64,000 nt of DNA from Epiperipatus broadwayi (Eukaryota; Onychophora; Udeonychophora; Euonychophora; Peripatidae). Shown here one piece after another: positions 1-12,626 of this stretch. The notes under the pieces are model-generated. The model saw only the letters and a program-made list of their open reading frames with translations, was not told the DNA's origin and searched no databases. The stretch is taken from contig JAQFVV010006293.1 of the NCBI GenBank assembly GCA_028023455.1, positions 2,307,844-2,371,843 of the forward strand. Reading direction: 5' to 3'. Both the position numbers and the translations under genes were made by a program. Numbering within the stretch: position 1 is the first letter of the stretch; each line of letters starts with the position of its first letter.

Positions 1-171
1 GGCCTTCGTCAGTGAGGAGCTTTGGATCTGAGAGCACTGCATCTAGATCTTAGGATCTAATGCAACCCTCTAGCAACCACCTTTTATCTCCACTTAACTA
101 CAAAACTATGAGAATGAAATTGAAAACACAAAAAATATTTTCAATCTAAGCTCAATAGCTTATATAGTCAT

Positions 172-199
172 ATGGGTCTGAACTCAGTTCAGCACCCAT
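172..199. repeat. 28-bp near-perfect palindrome inside the HH1 unit
   Basis: The arms ATGGGT/TGAACT and AGTTCA/ACCCAT surround a central C. The palindrome is present in every copy. It is one of several short hairpins in the unit; others are TAGATC-ttag-GATCTA and TAAGCT-caat-AGCTTA. Confidence 0.8.
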
Positions 200-424
200 A
201 AATTTTGGTGTCTTTGGCTCTTTTACAACCATAGCCACCACTATCCTATTAGGCAGGATTGGTGTTAAACCATTAAGCATCACATGATCACATTTCCTAT
301 ACTAGCACATTAATTGTTGATAAACAGAGCAAAACTCTCCATACAGTAATGCCACCTGTGCTAAACAGAGTAATCAATGGATGCCAGAAGGCTTGTGCAT
401 AAAATCCCTATCTAATGCCTACTC

Positions 425-483
425 ATCCAATATCCCCAGACTAGTTTCTGGCTTGTGGCCTTCGTCAGTGAGGAGCTTTGGAT
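425..483 (-). ncRNA. Predicted type I hammerhead ribozyme, HH1 forward copy
   Basis: Read on the - strand: outer stem I strand ATCCAA, internal loop, inner stem I strand TCCTCA, core box CTGACGA, a stem II hairpin GGC-CACAA-GCC, core box GAAA, a short stem III (A-C / G-T closing a TA loop), cleavage triplet GTC, then the second stem I strands TGGGGA and TTGGAT. All three helices close around the two conserved boxes. One irregularity is an A-A opposition at the base of stem II (positions 10.1/11.1), where a G-C pair is usual. The predicted cleavage site follows the C of GTC. The match is to the known hammerhead consensus; activity is inferred. Confidence 0.75.
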
Positions 484-900
484 CTGAGAGCACTGCATCT
501 AGATCTTAGGATCTAATCCAACCCTCTAGCAACCACCTTTTATCTCCACTTAACTACAAAACTATGAGAATGAAATTGAAAACACAAAAAATATTTTCAA
601 TCTAAGCTCAATAGCTTATATAGTCATATGGGTCTGAACTCAGTTCAGCACCCATACATTTTGGTGTCTTTGGCTCTTTTACAACCATAGCCACCACTAT
701 CCTATTAGGCAGGATTGGTGTTAAACCATTAAGCATCACATGATCACATTTCCTATACTAGCACATTAATTTCCTATACTAGCACATTAATTGTTGATAA
801 ACAGAGCAAAACTCTCCATACAGTAATGCCACCTGTGCTAAACAGAGTAATCAATGGATGCCAGAAGGCTTGTGCATAAAATCCCTATCTAATGCCTACT

Positions 901-906
901 CATCCA
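901..906. other. Inversion breakpoint of the HH1 array with 6-bp microhomology
   Basis: The forward unit reads actCATCCAatatcc and the reverse unit reads tggCATCCAttgatt. The junction uses the shared CATCCA, joining the two orientations with no extra bases. Confidence 0.85.
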
Positions 907-1256
907 TTGATTACTCTGTTTAGCACAGGTGGCGTTACTGTATGGAGAGTTTTGCTCTGTTTATCAACAATTAATGTGCTAGTATAGGAAATGTGATCAT
1001 GTGATGCTTAATGGTTTAACACCAATCCTGCCTAATAGAATAGTGGTGGCTATGGTTGTAAAAGAGCCAAAGACACCAAAATATATGGGTGCTGAACTGA
1101 GTTCAGACCCATATGACTATATAAGCTATTGAGCTTAGATTGAAAATATTTTTTGTGTTTTCAATTTCATTCTCATAGTTTTGTAGTTAAGTGGAGATAA
1201 AAGGTGGTTGCTAGAGGGTTGGATTAGATCCTAAGATCTAGATGCAGTGCTCTCAG

Positions 1257-1315
1257 ATCCAAAGCTCCTCACTGACGAAGGCCACAAGCCAGAAACTAGT
1301 CTGGGGATATTGGAT
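1257..1315 (+). ncRNA. Predicted type I hammerhead ribozyme, HH1 reverse copy 1
   Basis: Stem I outer strand ATCCAA (1257-1262), inner strand TCCTCA (1266-1271), core CTGACGA (1272-1278), stem II hairpin (1279-1291), GAAA (1292-1295), stem III with GTC ending at 1301, then TGGGGA (1302-1307) and TTGGAT (1310-1315). Inner stem I has 6 pairs including one G-T wobble, and outer stem I has 6 Watson-Crick pairs. The internal loop in stem I (AGC opposite TA) sits where natural hammerheads make the tertiary contact with loop II. Predicted cleavage is between 1301 and 1302. The motif is conserved in every complete unit of the array. Confidence 0.78.
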
Positions 1316-1712
1316 GAGTAGGCATTAGATAGGGATTTTATGCACAAGCCTTCTGGCATCCATTGATTACTCTGTTTAGCACAGGTGGCGTTACTGTATG
1401 GAGAGTTCTGATCTGTTTATCAACAATTAATGTGCTAATATAGGAAATGTGATCATGTGATGCTTAATGGTTTAACACCAATCCTGCCTAATAGGATAGT
1501 GGTGGCTATGGTTGTAAAAGAGCCAAAGACACCAAAATGTATGGGTGCTGAACTGAGTTCAGACCCATATGACTATATAAGCTATTGAGTTTAGATTGAA
1601 AATATTTTTTGGGTTTTCAATTTCATTCTCATAGTTTTGTAGTTAAGTGGAGATAAAAGGTGTTTGCTAGAGGGTTGCATTAGATCCTAAGATCTAGATG
1701 CAGTGCTCTCAG

Positions 1713-1771
1713 ATCCAAAGCTCCTCACTGACGAAGGCCACAAGCCAGAAACTAGTCTGGGGATATTGGAT
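1713..1771 (+). ncRNA. Predicted type I hammerhead ribozyme, HH1 reverse copy 2
   Basis: This has the same boxes and helices as the copy at 1257-1315, exactly 456 bp downstream: TCCTCA (1722-1727), CTGACGA (1728-1734), GAAA (1748-1751), TGGGGA (1758-1763). Cleavage at this copy and the preceding one would release a 456-nt monomer from a + strand transcript. Confidence 0.78.
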
Positions 1772-1921
1772 GAGTAGGCATTAGATAGGGATTTTATGCA
1801 CAAGCCTTCTGGCATCCATTGATTACTCTGTTTAGCACAGGTGGCATTACTGTATGGAGAGTTTTGCTCTGTTTATCAACAATTAATGTGCTAGTATAGG
1901 AAATGTGATCATGTGATGCTT

Positions 1922-2398
1922 AGATCTTTTATACATATATAAATGTTGGTTTTACTATTGTAGTGTAAAATTTTGTTACTTTTTTTGCTAAGTCATATTT
2001 TTTTAATTTCCTGAAGCTGCAATATGCTTTAAAATTTTTGGACTGCAGTCTCATTGACTTTTTTTTTTTATTTTCTTTTGATTGTGATTATTAATCTACT
2101 CATACAATTGTTTCTATTCATTTTATTTATTTTGGTGGATATCTGTGGTGATATGCATACATTTTATTTTCAAGATATGAATTTTGATTTTTTTTTTTTT
2201 TTAATTTTAGTTACCTCATCAGAAATCATGAGACTTATGATCACTAAACCAATTGGATTTATTGTCTCAAGTTTTATTATGGAAATTTTTTTAAAATATT
2301 ATTTGTAAATTAAATAAGTATATTGGACTAAATACAACCTCTATTATAACACTTTATTGTTTCTGAAAGACTTGAATAATTTTACAAGTAATATGCTT
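1922..2398. other. AT-rich spacer, no gene seen
   Basis: T-rich sequence with poly-T runs. A short open frame here is a by-product of the T bias, encoding a low-complexity F/L/I-rich peptide. No motif was recognised. Confidence 0.7.
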
Positions 2399-2560
2399 TA
2401 AACAGGCAAAACTCTATACGTATTGCCACTCAGTGCAAGCCAGAGTAATCAATGGATGCCAATACGTATAGAGAGTTTTGCCTGTTTGAATAACAGTTAA
2501 GAGCACAAGAAATGGTGATCATGTGATGTTTATTGGCTTAATAAGGCTTTAGTTAAAAAC
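2399..2560. repeat. Fold-back relative of the HH1 unit
   Basis: Positions 2399-2488 form a hairpin with arms AAACAGGCAAAACTCT and AGAGTTTTGCCTGTTT, each followed inward by a near-identical ATACGTATTG stretch. The loop holds gagtaatcaatggatgcc, which is also found in the HH1 unit. The flank 2489-2560 aligns, with divergence, to the HH1 reverse copies (shared gatcatgtgatg). It is therefore a diverged dispersed member of the family, outside the ribozyme part. Confidence 0.75.
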
Positions 2561-5500
2561 ATTGTCCAAAAACTATGCTTCATGACTTTTTCATCATATT
2601 TGTTTTATAGTTGTATTAATATCATATAATAAACATTTGATCAATATATTTGTGCCAGAATTTAAAGCCAGATTTTTTTTCTTAATTTTTTTAAATCTCA
2701 TTTGGTTCACATTAATTAAAAGTATTATTTCCATAATTCTATAAATGATGTTGAATAGTGAAATCCCTGTGTTGTTGTTAAGTATTATTTTTAAGTATAA
2801 TTAATGATGATAGTGTTATTTCTTCATATATCTTGGATCTCACATTGAATCTAGAGACCAAAGAAGATGTAGTTGCTTTATATTGTCAGAACTGATTATA
2901 TCAGAATTTAGTGCTTATTTTTTTAATTTTTTCCTTTTTTGTGTGTGTGAATCTTCTTCATTGTATAGGGAGTTTGCTATTTTAATAAAATAATCAAAAA
3001 TGACTTCCAATAGTGCTATAGCAAAATAAAAAAATTTAGATATTGTTCTATAGTAAAAAAATTTAAAGTGATTATATTACTTTATGGTAAAATTTTATTA
3101 GCGAGAGATAATAATAGTATTATTAAATTAATAACCATTTATGATAGTTTTTTGTTGTTGTTGTTTGTTTTGGTTTGTAATGTACTCCAGAATATAATAC
3201 ATTAATTTATTATTGCTTTTCGCAATACAATATGATGTCTATTAAAGAATTTTATTCTTGCTTATTCAGAATGGGAATAATTTTGATTTCTGTAAGAATT
3301 GTATTGAATTTCATAATTGTCATTCATTGACAATCTCAGACCAATATTAATATTTGCTCAATCAACAATCTACTTGACCATTGAGTCATTGAACATTACA
3401 ATATCCTAATAAAGCACCATTACTATTATTATTATTATTTTCATTGATAAAAAAAAATTACTTAAATTAAGAAATTTTAACACTTTAATATAATTAATAC
3501 AATTGTGTTATAAACTCACTACATCAAGCATAATTTAATAATTCTATATGTAAGAGATTGGTATGAATACTGTTTTATATATTTGTCAAGTATCCCATTA
3601 AACATATTACATAAAATGAAAACAAATGCTGCAGAAAATAGTTATCAGTTATGAAAAAGCTATAGAATGTTATTGTTAGATGTGAAAGTAAACTAGATTA
3701 AGACTGTATTAAATAATTATAGTATGATACATCTCTAATAGGTAAATATAATAAAGATGAACTGAAATTTGTAAGATGTCATAGGGAAATCTATAATGGC
3801 ATAAACTGTATATTGATTCCTGTAAAAAAAAATGTACTGATGTATAAGTAGTATAATGTCAATATTTGATAATAAATAAACCATTATAAAAATGGATTAT
3901 TTAAATTTAATTATTGAGTTATAATAATAATCGCAAAACTCAAAGATATCCAAATGTTAGAACACAGTAAAAATGAATCCCAATCTTTTATGCAGTCAAA
4001 TTTTGCTTGTCATTCTTTTTTCTTTTTTTTTTTTAGATGCATGTTTATGATTAGTCATGCTGCAGAATATGATGCTATTTTTTAATATATGAAGATAACT
4101 TTATTACATCACAAGGCATATTCACACAGCACAAAGTACACAGGATCTGAGAGCTGTATTGACTAATGCATTATGTGTTTGAATAATGTATATGTTAGAA
4201 ATTTTTTTAAGCACAGATTTACATATGTCATAGTTATGTAGATTGAGATCTATCTGAAATTAGTTTCCTTTAAATTATTTCAAAATTTATTACATTTATG
4301 TTTTGGTCTTTTGTTAGTAAATTAACATTATGTGACCTTTAAAAAAAGGGAATTATGCATGTTTTTTAAATAGTGTGTGTGAGAGAGGTATTTGTGACTT
4401 GTATACTTAAGATATAAGTAAATTAAATACAGAAAAAAATATCCATATTAAAAAAAAAGTATTATTACTGCAAAAAATATTTATTTGCATTACTTAATTT
4501 GAAAATTAAAAGATAGGTAATATCAGTTAATATTTTTATTAAATAAATTTATTATGTGGGAAATAACTTGATGTATAACACATTTTTTGATAAAATTGAA
4601 ATTGATGACTTTGGAATAAATATGTCAACATTTTATCATACAATGAAAACTATTCATCTGTCACATCTTGATATATAATTGCTATGCAGGTATCACTTCT
4701 TTATCCTATATAATAATCTTTTGCTTACATATATATATTGAAATGATATAATCATTTTGTAAGATTGTACTTTACAGCAAGTAGAGATTGGGGGGAGGGG
4801 GTAATCCTGCATAGGGCATTCATTTTTTAGAAACAAGCTAGGCAAAAATAAGGGAAAGTTAAAGCCATTTGAATAGAGTAATAAAACATATATTTTAGAA
4901 ACAAATAACTCATAACACTAACAAATAGGCATGTGTTATGATACTTATATGTGTGTATATAATATTTACTAATTATTTATACATTAATAATAAAATTATA
5001 AATATGTTGTAAAGATTCTTTGAAATATAATTTTTAATATTGAGTAAGATAATTTTGAGTTTAATTATCAAAAAAAGGATAGTAATAATAATAATGTATA
5101 ATTAATGTTTTAAAACTTATAAAACACTGAACAGAAGAATATTTGTAATTCCTGAACAAAAAGGGGCGTGTTATGATTGATATTGTTTTTTAAAAAAAAT
5201 AACATAAAGCTGCATGTCAAAGGAATTTTTAAAAAATCACTATAAGAAATTCAATACTTTGCAGCATTCAAGAAATTATCATACTTAAAATGTAAGTTTT
5301 AACAAATGTTTAGTATAAAGTCAGCTTCATTGCCAATCCTAAGGTCAATGGCAGGTTAACTTAGCAAAATCCTTTTTATTGACAGGTTCTAATTTTGTAT
5401 TGAAAGTCCTCAAAATACCTAACAAAATATCATGTGATGCCCACTCTCTACAGCAACTTAAATAAAACAAAAAATTATATTTAAAAGGGATTGTCATGAT

Positions 5501-8500
5501 TATATAGAAATTTTTTTAAAAAAAAGAGAGAGAATAAAAGATCAACAGTCAACATCTGGAATAAATACATCAGAGCTTTGAAATTAAATAATTAAAAGAT
5601 ACTTCATATTTATGACTACAAACTTAATTGAACTTGGATTAAAGTTGGACATTATATTGATAGTTTCATTTAGCATAAATTATAAAATTAAACTAATATA
5701 AACTTTTAATATAGAAAATATATATATATCAATTATCATTGTGTTTTATAAGTTGTTTATTTTTTGTAGCAATAAATTAAAAAATTAATCTTTTTAAATG
5801 TATATGGTTTCAAATAATATTTTTATTTTATGTGTAGATAATGAAAGCTTCAGGTAAGTTTATTTTTGGTTGAAACTTTTAAAAGAATATACTATTTACT
5901 AATCAGATTAATGAAATTGTCAGAATTCAAGTTAATGTCATAATAATCTTATATAAAACCATAGTAAAATGAATGAATATAGAGTGAGAGTGGGAGAGCA
6001 ATTAAGATGTCAGCGCAAATAACCTGAATTTAAATAATTTTTGAGATCATTTTTATATCATAATTATCAAATATTCACTATAATTTTGTGGAATTGACTA
6101 TAAAATAATAATTCAGCTTAAGTAATTCAAATTTGTGGATTGTTGTTTATTTATAAAAATGTTGAACTTAAGATAGATGTTTAATATTGTTTTTATATAT
6201 AATTAATATTAGTGACAGGCATAGATATGTTAAATTATTAAGTTTAAAATAAGGATTTGATCTGTTTTATATTGTTTTGCTTTGAGTATATAGAGTCAAT
6301 GTCACATTCTTACTCCTCAAAATAGATTATTTATGTATTCCATACTTTGCAGAGGAAGTTTAACATGATAATTAATTTATTGCATATTATAGTGTATATT
6401 GATATAATGATATTTTATGGGCATATATATTTATGGGTGTATTAAATTACAGATAGATTTGTTAAAAAATATGTGACCTACTGATGGTAAGCATCTAAAT
6501 TATATCTGTCTGATCATTCTTTAAATGTAATTTATGTAAATGTGTTTTCTCACACAGTTCTCATCTTTGCTTCTTTATAGAGAACTGAGTGTGTGATATA
6601 GGATGAGTTATAACATTATTGTTGACAGTAAAGTTAATATTCTTGCATATAACACATATAATATTGTAAGATGCTCTATATGCAAGATTCATAACACCAT
6701 GTATACCAGGTCATTGATTTTAAACCCCTGTTTACATTTCTAACTTTTATTTGGATGTACATGAAGGGATTAACGAATTAATTTATATTGTGCATATTCA
6801 TGTCCATCTGATACACTTGGATAAGAGCATTATAAAAATTAAGTAGTTAATAAGCAATACTATTATGATATAGAATAAACTTATTTATGACAAACTCTTT
6901 CAATTGCTAGATGTGAAGTTACCACAGCAAGATAACTAAAGGCAGATCTCATAAAAAATTTATTTTATTTTTATAATCCAATAGAAATTTTGGATATTTG
7001 GCTTTGTCATTTGTTAGAAATAATCATTTGTCAGTTTATTTATTTTAGCATTGGTGCTACTTATGTGAGTAAGCAAACTACTCTTTAACTATGGAATTAT
7101 TGAAATATAATATTTGATTTATGTAATATTAATATCATTTAAGTTAAGATTTGAAAATATAAATAGAAGTTCTGAAGAAGATTGCTGGAACAATCAAAAC
7201 CATCAATAGAGGATAGTAATTATATGAAGCATTGTAAAAGTAAAAGAACGTAATTTGGCAATGCAATAAAAAAGATAAAGTTAAAAATATTTGATTTATA
7301 TGTTAATAAATAAGATGATTGATTTACTTGTGTTCTGTTAACTAATTCATTGATAATAAATATCATTCCTGCGTCAGTATTTTATTAATTTTTGGTGCCA
7401 ACTACATAAAGGAATAAGGTATAAATATATGGAGGGTGTCTCACATTTCTTCATGACTTAGCCAGCATTAAGGGAAATTTACTCATAGTGTTGAGAAGTG
7501 TTATGATGGACAAACATTATAATGTTTCCCAAATAAAGTTCATAATTATCTACGGTCACGTCGCAAGCTCACCATTACAATATATTGCCTTTAAAAAAAA
7601 ATTTCCACACTTTTGAGTTGACTCTTAATGCAATTGTTAAGATAATGTCATTTAACTCTTATTGGCAGTTTGTTTTTGCAGAATCTTTATTGTTTATTAT
7701 GAATATATATATATATTGTGGAAAACTTCTGTCCAGATGCAGGTCCAGCAATTAAATCCGTAATATACTAAGACTGATCAGTGACGCAATTGATCATTCT
7801 TGATAATAGTTTACCGTTGCTTACACCTCTTAACACATTTAATTTAACCCTTACATTATTATATTGCAAAATAAAATATTTATAAAACTACACATAATAA
7901 TTCATTGTATATATAATTTGAAAAAACTACATGTATATTTTCTAATTCACTGCATAAAACTTAACTTTTCGTATGTATATGGAGAAAGACTAAGTCATAG
8001 TTCTTTTGTATTTAAAATATATGTATCTGAGTGATAGAATATATGATTTTGTATACAGTTTTTGTAGGCTCCCATTATTTTATATCCTATACTTGTATAC
8101 ATTGTTCACTCTTTATATGGGCTATCCAAAACTACTCAGGTGATGAGAATATTGCCTTAACATCCTTGTTGGGAAAAATTTTCATCATATGGTTAATTTT
8201 TTCATATGCAAAAGATGCTAATCATTGTGTCAAATAAGTAATACAATATTATTTTGTGTTTGTATGTATTACTTTATGCTTTGTTTTTACACACTGGAAG
8301 TGAGTACTGTTGATAAAATAATAATTTTTGAACAATTTTTTTTTTTAATTTTATTTGTAATTAAAATGCAGTTTAAAATTCTTTTTTTGAGTCTGAAAAA
8401 AAAAAAAACTTTCTGAATATTTTTCTAGATTTTTTTTCCCAGCACTTTCTTTAAATGTTAAATAATGTTATATTTGGTTTATCTATATTTAATAGAACTA

Positions 8501-8924
8501 GAGGCTTGATGATCTTTTAAATTTCTAATATTATATACATGCAATATTTACTGGTTATTTATCAAAACATTTTAATGATATAAAGAACTTGTAATCATGC
8601 CATTATAGGCCATGAATATATTAGAATATATTAAAAGCATGCTAGACAATAATAAAGCTGAATATATGTTGGCTCAGAAAAGATGAAAATTAATAATAGT
8701 TGAATTAGAATAAAGGAACAACAATATTTTTAGCTTTGATTTATAGTTGTGAATTCATTTTATGTAATTATTTAAAGATCTCCCTTCTTTGTCATCTTTT
8801 CATTATGGAGCATGTGCTTTTTTCTTATTCATATCTTCCTAGATTTTTTTTTTCTCAACTTTGAGTTGTTTTTTTTAAAACATGTAAAAAAAGGAAGAAA
8901 ATGTATTACTATTTTTATCATCAT
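2561..8924. other. 6.4-kb AT-rich region without recognisable genes
   Basis: Long A/T runs, TA microsatellites and scattered short frames of biased composition. Two small hairpins stand out: TCACACAGTTCTC facing GAGAACTGAGTGTGTGA (6549-6598), and ATTCTTGCATATA facing TATATGCAAGATT (6639-6692). A slightly less AT-rich patch (about 7430-7860) matches nothing I recognise. Confidence 0.6.
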
Positions 8925-9640
8925 CATTTTCATTTATTATCAGAATCCATCCATCTCCACATTGCAACAATAAACTTGCTTATTTTATCCAACCATCTTA
9001 CATGTAGTTTGTTTCTAGATATTTTATAATCTCTTGGGATTCAATTTAAGACTTTAACTGTCCATCTATTATCATCTCATCTAGCATTAGGGTTTGTTGT
9101 CATACTCAAGTATTATGCTTTCAATCCTTTTTTGTTATTCCATCATATATATCTCTATACTGTGTTAAGTGTCTGAGATTTCTGAACTGTCCTTCTGTTA
9201 AGTATCTAAGTCTCCAGGTTCATAAATAAGAACTGGTAAAGTACCTCTATTAAAAACCTTCCTTTTCAAAAATCCAAGACATATTTTCGTTTTAATATTA
9301 AATTATTTCTATCAAAAGCATTCCATCCAAGTTTAATTCTACAATTGATTTCATCTATTAAATAATATGACAAGATATTTGTAGTTGTCTAATTTCATCT
9401 AATTCATCATTATCAGTCCTTATTTTCTTTTTTTGAGAACACTCATTAAACATTACCTTTGTCTTTTTACCATTTATTTTTAGTTCTGCTTTTTTACTTT
9501 CATTTGAATTCTTGCAGCATTCCTTGAATCTTGAAGCATTTTTTTTTCAAAAACAATTACATCATCTGCAAAATCTAAATGACATAAAGCAATCTCCATT
9601 TACTTTTATCCCTTTAGTTTCCTACTTTAAACTACAAAAA
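8925..9640 (-). pseudogene. Non-LTR retrotransposon reverse transcriptase remnant
   Basis: Read on the - strand, the segment 9560-9580 gives HLDFADDV, the F/YADD catalytic box of LINE reverse transcriptases, preceded in another frame by GIKVNGD, which normally sits just upstream. Further on, the tail reads VLN-IPRDYK followed by a degenerate RW-D segment, the C-terminal pattern of RTE-like elements. The element's end lies at about 8925-8945 as a (TCA)n run, consistent with the simple-repeat tails of this group. Many stops and frameshifts show it is long dead. The clade assignment is tentative. Confidence 0.65.
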
Positions 9641-11479
9641 AATAGAGGATATGAAATCATCGTGTCATATATCCTTCTCAGTGTTAATGCCATTTTCTTA
9701 AAAAGTTTTTTTTTTTTAAAAAAAGGAATAGAGTATAAATTACATTTATATATATATTGGAAGAATTAGACAGCTCAATTTTTAAGTTAGATATAGTTAA
9801 AAAGTGGGAGCAGTAAAAGAAAGGAGGGAAGTTTATTAATTACTTCAAGAATTTTTTTATTTTAAATAATAAATATCATATAATCCTTTATGCATATATA
9901 TATATATCCATTTAATTGTATAAATATTTGATATGAGCTGTGATTCATTTATATATATATAATTCTTCAATTTTCATTAGGTTTTTTTTTTTTTGACACA
10001 TTTAAAGTTATATTGAGAATGCAGTATAAATATATAAAAAAAGAAAAGGTATAACTGAATTATATTAAATGAATATTATAAACAATGTTAATGGCAAAGA
10101 TAGTGATTCAAGAAGTTGGATAATTTTAAAATATTATGAAAATTGCTAACCTAATAAGAAAATTGCAAGGAGTGGTCGTGAATATTATTATTACTACTGT
10201 TATTCTGTTTATACTTCGATATAGTCTAGCAAAATGTTATTGTTAATTTTGCTTTATTTTATTACTTGAAAAAAGAGAAAACTCATTTACAGTTTATATG
10301 ATTATCAAGATGCATCAGTGAACAACTCAGCTGTCTTAGATTTTGTCCACTCTTTGTTCTTATCTGCCCGATTACAATAGTCAGGAGTCATTAACACAAA
10401 GATGTATGTATGAAAGAAGAATCATAGTAAACAACTATCTGTTCATGTCCCTAGGAAAAAGAATCAATGTCATGACTTAAAATGCATTTCCAAGAATTTT
10501 TATTGAACTCCACCTGAACATCCTGATTATTATTCCGCAGAAGTAAATATTTCATGGCTAGTTGAAACCACTCCAGATCTGCCCTTCCTACAAACAATAT
10601 TATTTTGCCATTCTAACAACAGTCATCCAAGTTTGAATATGAAATACAGACTTTGAAGCTATTATTTTTTGTTGTTGTTTGTTAATAAAATGAGAAAATA
10701 AGAGAAAGGTCAAACCGATTATAATTGATGTTTAGACAAACACAATTGGTGCTACAAAATGCATCATAAATCAAAGATCTTGCATAAAAAAAAATAATAA
10801 GTTCCTATGAGAGAAAAATTAATTTGTTACTTTAAATTCAAAATATATAAAAATTTGATTAAAAAAATAAAATTGGAAAAAAGCTTTAATTAATGATTAA
10901 ACATTTTACTAAGCATATTATTTTTAAAAAATTAACAATCTGTAGGTAAATATACTATATAAAAACATTTTGGTAGCTATAGTTTTTTGAAAATTATAAT
11001 TTTTTCATTAATAGTCTGCCATTTTGTTTCTTATATAATGAGAATATTTTTTGATTCATGATTTGTTAAATTAAAATGAGGCATCAAGAAAAAAAAGTTA
11101 ACTACAATGTTCATCTTAAACTTTAAAAAAAATTAACACTATGTTCATTTTAAATTTTATTTTTGATGCTTTTATTCGATTATCGGAATTTTTTGTTTTT
11201 GTAATTTACAATGCAGTTGTTAATTTATTTATTTTATAAAAAAAAGTTTTACAAACTGTATTTATTTTACATAAATGCAGTGAAATTTGATAAAGAAGTG
11301 TTGTAATAACAAGATATTATAAAAAAGGTATAATTCCATCACAATTTTATCACAATTAAAACTGTTGCATTTTCAAAAATAGGAAATGTAAATGATTGCT
11401 TGAACTATACAATATTAGCACTTTTATCTTATGTCTCCAAAATTCTAGAATATTAATAATAATTAAAAATGAGATACAA
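9641..11479. other. AT-rich region, no gene seen
   Basis: Poly-T/A tracts and TA repeats. Positions 10330-10650 are less AT-rich and may be an old repeat, but no motif was recognised on either strand. Confidence 0.55.
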
Positions 11480-12540
11480 CAAAAAGTAATATGGTTTTAG
11501 ATTTGGAAAGAGAGCCAACGAAGGTATAATGGCATTAAGAATGATTTTGCCGATGACTTGGAGAAAACTTTTGACAGCTTTGATTAAAAATTATTTCAAA
11601 TAGTGAAAAATGTCAGTTGTGATTGAATGATTAGAAAGTTGGTTGTGAATTTATATTGATATCAAAGGATCAAGATGTGAAGAGTTTTAAAAATAAAGCT
11701 AAAATAAATGTGTGATAGATTGCCTATTATAATCCTATCTGTTCAATTTAATTTATTGAAAATATAGTAGTGCTTGTGAAAAGAAAGGAATTAAAATTAA
11801 TTCTAACCCTATTCATAACATTTATTATACAGATGATATGACCTTAATTGCAGATTTGGAAAAAAAATGAATAAAATGCTTAAGACATAGAATATATTTT
11901 GGGAATGTTCAAGTTGAAGTCAAATATTTGTAAAATTAAGATTGGTGAATAAACAACAAATTGAATGATGGTTTTATAAATCTGGAGAAATAAAACTTTT
12001 TGGGAGGAGGGTGATTTGTAATTATTGAAGATAATTAATGTCTAGTTAAGATTAAAAGGAGAATAATACTGATACAGATTTTTTCAGAATAAAAAGATTT
12101 TACTAAAAAATATATTGATATCAAAAGTAGGATAGAATTTCTTAAAATCTTTGTTTGGAGTATACTGATGTATGGATGTGAGACTTGATTTGTGGAAAAG
12201 CAGAAAAAGTAAAAGATTTGAAAATAGGGCTTTGGTGAAAATTGACTATGAAAAGTTGGACAGAGAAGATTTAATAATAAGATATTGAGAAAAATCATAT
12301 GGAACAGGAATATTCAACATCATAAGATTAAGGAAAATAAAAATATTGGGACACATTTTGAAACATCATGTTTTGGGAAAAGATTGAGGAACTGATCCAG
12401 AACATCTTAACTTAAAATGTGATTAATGAAATTGAATGTGGTTTATATGCCAATGTGAAAAAAATGTCTGAGGAACAGAATAGTATGATAGCTTAGACAA
12501 GGCATTGCCTTTGAGAAATGATGATGGTGGATAGAATAGA
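11480..12540 (+). pseudogene. Non-LTR retrotransposon reverse transcriptase remnant
   Basis: Frame fragments follow the order of a LINE reverse transcriptase. QYGFRFGKRANEGIMALRM (from about 11487) matches the usual Q-GFR-GR motif. DDLEKTFDSFD (about 11548-11580) matches the VDLEKAFD catalytic block. YTDDMTLIADL (from 11826) is the YADD box with A replaced by T. KIFVWSILMYGCET (about 12140-12185) and GHILKHHVLGKD (about 12340-12385) match the conserved C-terminal region. The end near 12510 carries atgatgatgg, as in related LINE tails. Several frameshifts and stops make it non-functional. It differs in its C-terminal motif from the GHIARR-type fragment at 35330-36490, so at least two LINE lineages are present. 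Confidence 0.75.
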
Positions 12541-12626
12541 AATTAATAAGTTTGTATGAGAAAATTATTTATTTCAAATGAGCTGAATTTATTTATTTTA
12601 AGAATATGATCATTTTAAAATAAAAG

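Larger units (their letters stand above)
1..1921. repeat. Tandem array of a 456-bp unit with an internal inversion (family HH1)
   Basis: The unit runs from 1 to 456 and repeats with a period of exactly 456 bp. Two forward copies (1-456 and 457-906, the second cut short) are followed by two reverse-complement copies (about 901-1356 and 1357-1812) and a partial third (1813-1921). Marker positions give the period: the ggccttcg box recurs at 1 and 457, and the inverted catccattg box at 901, 1357 and 1813. Copies differ by only a few substitutions. The second forward copy also carries a 21-bp tandem duplication (750-791). The left end is cut by the window edge, so the array continues outward. No protein is encoded. 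Each complete unit carries a hammerhead-like motif and several short hairpins. Confidence 0.95.
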
